Source: JBBRCE01 sp038205115
GTDB lineage: Bacteria; Planctomycetota; Planctomycetia; Pirellulales; JBBRCE01
DNA: 6,078 bases
NCBI GenBank assembly: GCA_038205115.1
Contig: JBBRCE010000106.1
Span: 1-6,078, forward strand
Direction: 5' to 3'
Part shown: piece after piece, positions 5,183 through 6,078 of the stretch
Position numbering within the stretch: position 1 is the stretch's first letter
Layout: every line of letters starts with the position of its first letter
Notes under the pieces: generated by a model
What the model saw: the letters and a program-made list of their open reading frames with translations, nothing else
Told to the model about the DNA's origin: nothing
Database searches by the model: none
Translations under genes and position numbers: made by a program

Positions 5183-5338
5183 TCATTCGTGATTTTCCAG
5201 CGGTTTGACGTCAACATTTGCTCGCCCAATTCTCTTGCCGTTGGCGCTACATTCGCCCAGCGGGTTGAATACTGATTCAAAAAATCGGTAAGTCAGACCG
5301 AGCAAAGCCCAGCGAAGATACTGGACCCGCTCGGCCAT
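5183..5338 (-). CDS. probable small protein, 51 aa
   Basis: The frame starts at ATG 5338, seven bases after the stop of the 189-aa gene, and encodes MAERVQYLRWALLGLTYRFF followed by a more polar tail ending KPLENHE. The first 25 residues form an amphipathic to hydrophobic helix with aromatic residues (YLRWALLGLTYRFFESVF); it is short for a membrane span but could associate with a membrane or partner. There is no clear Shine-Dalgarno, so translation would depend on coupling to the upstream gene. The frame is open to 5467, but that part lies inside the 189-aa gene. A competing minus-strand frame at 5083-5280 overlaps it and is less convincing because it crosses the GC hairpin. Confidence 0.45.
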   Translation of the reverse strand: MAERVQYLRWALLGLTYRFFESVFNPLGECSANGKRIGRANVDVKPLENHE

Positions 5339-5345
5339 GTGCCGG

Positions 5346-5915
5346 CTATGCCGTTGGTGTTGCGGTTTGGTCAAGTAACATCGGCACGGCGTCGGGCGAG
5401 AATAGCTCAGGGCGTTGGCGTCGCAACAAGTCAAGCTCATGCGCTGCAAAGCCGCATTCACTGGCAAACGCTTGCGCCGTGCCAGCCGCTCGGAATGCTT
5501 GGCGATCTTCGACTTCCTGCCGCTTTTGCAAGTCGCGGTGCGCTTCGGTCAGTTCGACCGATTTTGCGTGCGCCTGCTCGCGTTGGCCATGCAGAGATTG
5601 CAGCCGCTGGGCGTGTCCCACAAGTGCCAGGTCCAGCAACAGGCGGTCGGCGGAGATGCCGCAATCGAGCATCACATCGCGCAACTGTCGCGAGTCGTTC
5701 GGCTGCGGATTGTCAGCCCGCAACAAAATTTGCACGTAGCACGCCCAACCGTGGCGATTGAGTTTGTCCGCGGCGGCACATTCGACGTCCAGGTGCTGTT
5801 GATGCGCGCGAATCGCATCACCAATGGCATTCTTTGCCGGCTGCTCCAACGGCTGCGGTTGCTTCGGCGCTGCGGCCATCAGCGGAGAGCACAGAATATC
5901 TTGCTTTTTTGCCAT
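5346..5915 (-). CDS. unknown phage-operon protein with coiled coil, 189 aa
   Basis: Start ATG 5915 (MAKKQDILCSPLMAAAPKQP) is chosen over the upstream ATG 5984 because a purine-rich AAGGGGTAGG sits six bases before it and the longer N-terminus would read through a T10 run (FFF). Residues 14-26 are Pro/Gln-rich linker. Residues about 35-105 are helical (IGDAIRAHQQHLDVECAAAD, DSRQLRDVMLDCGISADRLL), and about 108-140 form a charged Q/E/R-rich likely coiled coil (RLQSLHGQREQAHAKSVEL and on). No signal peptide or membrane span. The stop (TAG 5346-5348) is close to the 51-aa start. I do not recognise the family. Position in the operon suggests a virion-assembly or scaffold-like role, but this is weak inference. 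Confidence 0.7.
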   Translation of the reverse strand: MAKKQDILCSPLMAAAPKQPQPLEQPAKNAIGDAIRAHQQHLDVECAAADKLNRHGWACYVQILLRADNPQPNDSRQLRDVMLDCGISADRLLLDLALVGHAQRLQSLHGQREQAHAKSVELTEAHRDLQKRQEVEDRQAFRAAGTAQAFASECGFAAHELDLLRRQRPELFSPDAVPMLLDQTATPTA

Positions 5916-5934
5916 GTTTGACCTACCCCTTGCG

Positions 5935-5944
5935 AAAAAAAAAA
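5935..5944. repeat. A10/T10 homopolymer between two genes
   Basis: Ten A residues on the plus strand (T10 on the coding strand) lie in the 43-base gap between the partial gene and the 189-aa gene. No stem precedes the T-run in the direction of transcription, so I do not call a terminator. It may act as an unstructured leader or upstream AT element, or be a slippage-prone tract. Confidence 0.5.
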
Positions 5945-5958
5945 CTGGTGAAAAACGA

Positions 5959-6078
5959 CTAACGGTAACTGCGGCTGATTTCATTCAGCACGCGCGGACG
6001 GTTCCGGTTGGATTCCGCTAAGTAATCGAGATGCAATTGAGGTTGCTCCCGAATCAATTCGCTTGCAGCCTGCCCATG
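5959..6078 (-). CDS. partial unknown protein, C-terminal 39 residues
   Basis: From the high end of the window the minus strand reads 39 sense codons and then TAG (5959-5961). The tail begins HGQAASELIREQPQLHLDYL and continues to a basic end, NEISRSYR. It is helical and rich in charged residues, with no stop in this frame while the other minus frames stop early. The next gene starts 43 bases later on the same strand, so it is probably the upstream member of the same operon. Too little is present to name a family. Confidence 0.55.
   Translation of the reverse strand, partial: HGQAASELIREQPQLHLDYLAESNRNRPRVLNEISRSYR

Noticed and set aside
5083..5280. Minus-strand 65-codon frame starting MNQYSTRW
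   Set aside because: It reads through the GC hairpin and overlaps the better coupled 51-aa frame; no ribosome binding site was seen.
5920..5961. Intrinsic terminator using the T10 run
   Set aside because: No GC-rich stem immediately precedes the T-run on the coding strand, and transcription is expected to continue into the 189-aa gene.

Overview
The window looks like part of a bacteriophage or prophage late region. Almost all genes lie on the minus strand, so the operon reads from high to low coordinates. I infer the host is a bacterium of moderate GC content. Planctomycetes are a possibility from the general look of the proteins and the palindrome GACGCTAGCGTC, but this is not proven. No head, integrase or lysis gene is visible, so whether this is a prophage, a free phage or a satellite cannot be decided here.

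Layout in the direction of transcription: the C-terminal 39 codons of an unknown protein (5959-6078); an unknown 189-aa protein with a probable coiled coil (5346-5915); a likely 51-aa protein (5183-5338); a 170-base gap with a GC-rich perfect hairpin and A-tracts; a 190-aa helix-turn-helix protein resembling the N-terminus of Nu1-type small terminases (4440-5012); an 81-aa protein overlapping it by 14 bases (4208-4453); a 242-aa protein that I assign as the tail assembly chaperone (3446-4174); and the tail tape measure protein (1698-3302). At the low end are two tightly spaced small genes (92-280, and 1-95 running off the window), each with a strong ribosome binding site.

The most interesting structure is between the 242-aa gene and the tape measure gene. 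A run of nine A residues on the coding strand contains the classic -1 slippery heptamer A AAA AAC. A shift there opens a 55-codon, tryptophan-rich extension that stops 12 bases before the tape measure start, and that stop overlaps the tape measure Shine-Dalgarno. This is the lambda G/GT arrangement and is not apparent from a simple ORF list.

Between the tape measure gene and the two small genes sits an insert of about 1.4 kb on the opposite strand. It carries an FRG-domain gene (651-1616) interrupted by one in-frame amber codon at 816-818 but otherwise intact. Upstream of it is a 370-base non-coding stretch with repeated CTAATC motifs, a hairpin and a 12-base palindrome. I read it as moron-like cargo, possibly a defence or conflict gene, now either broken or read through.
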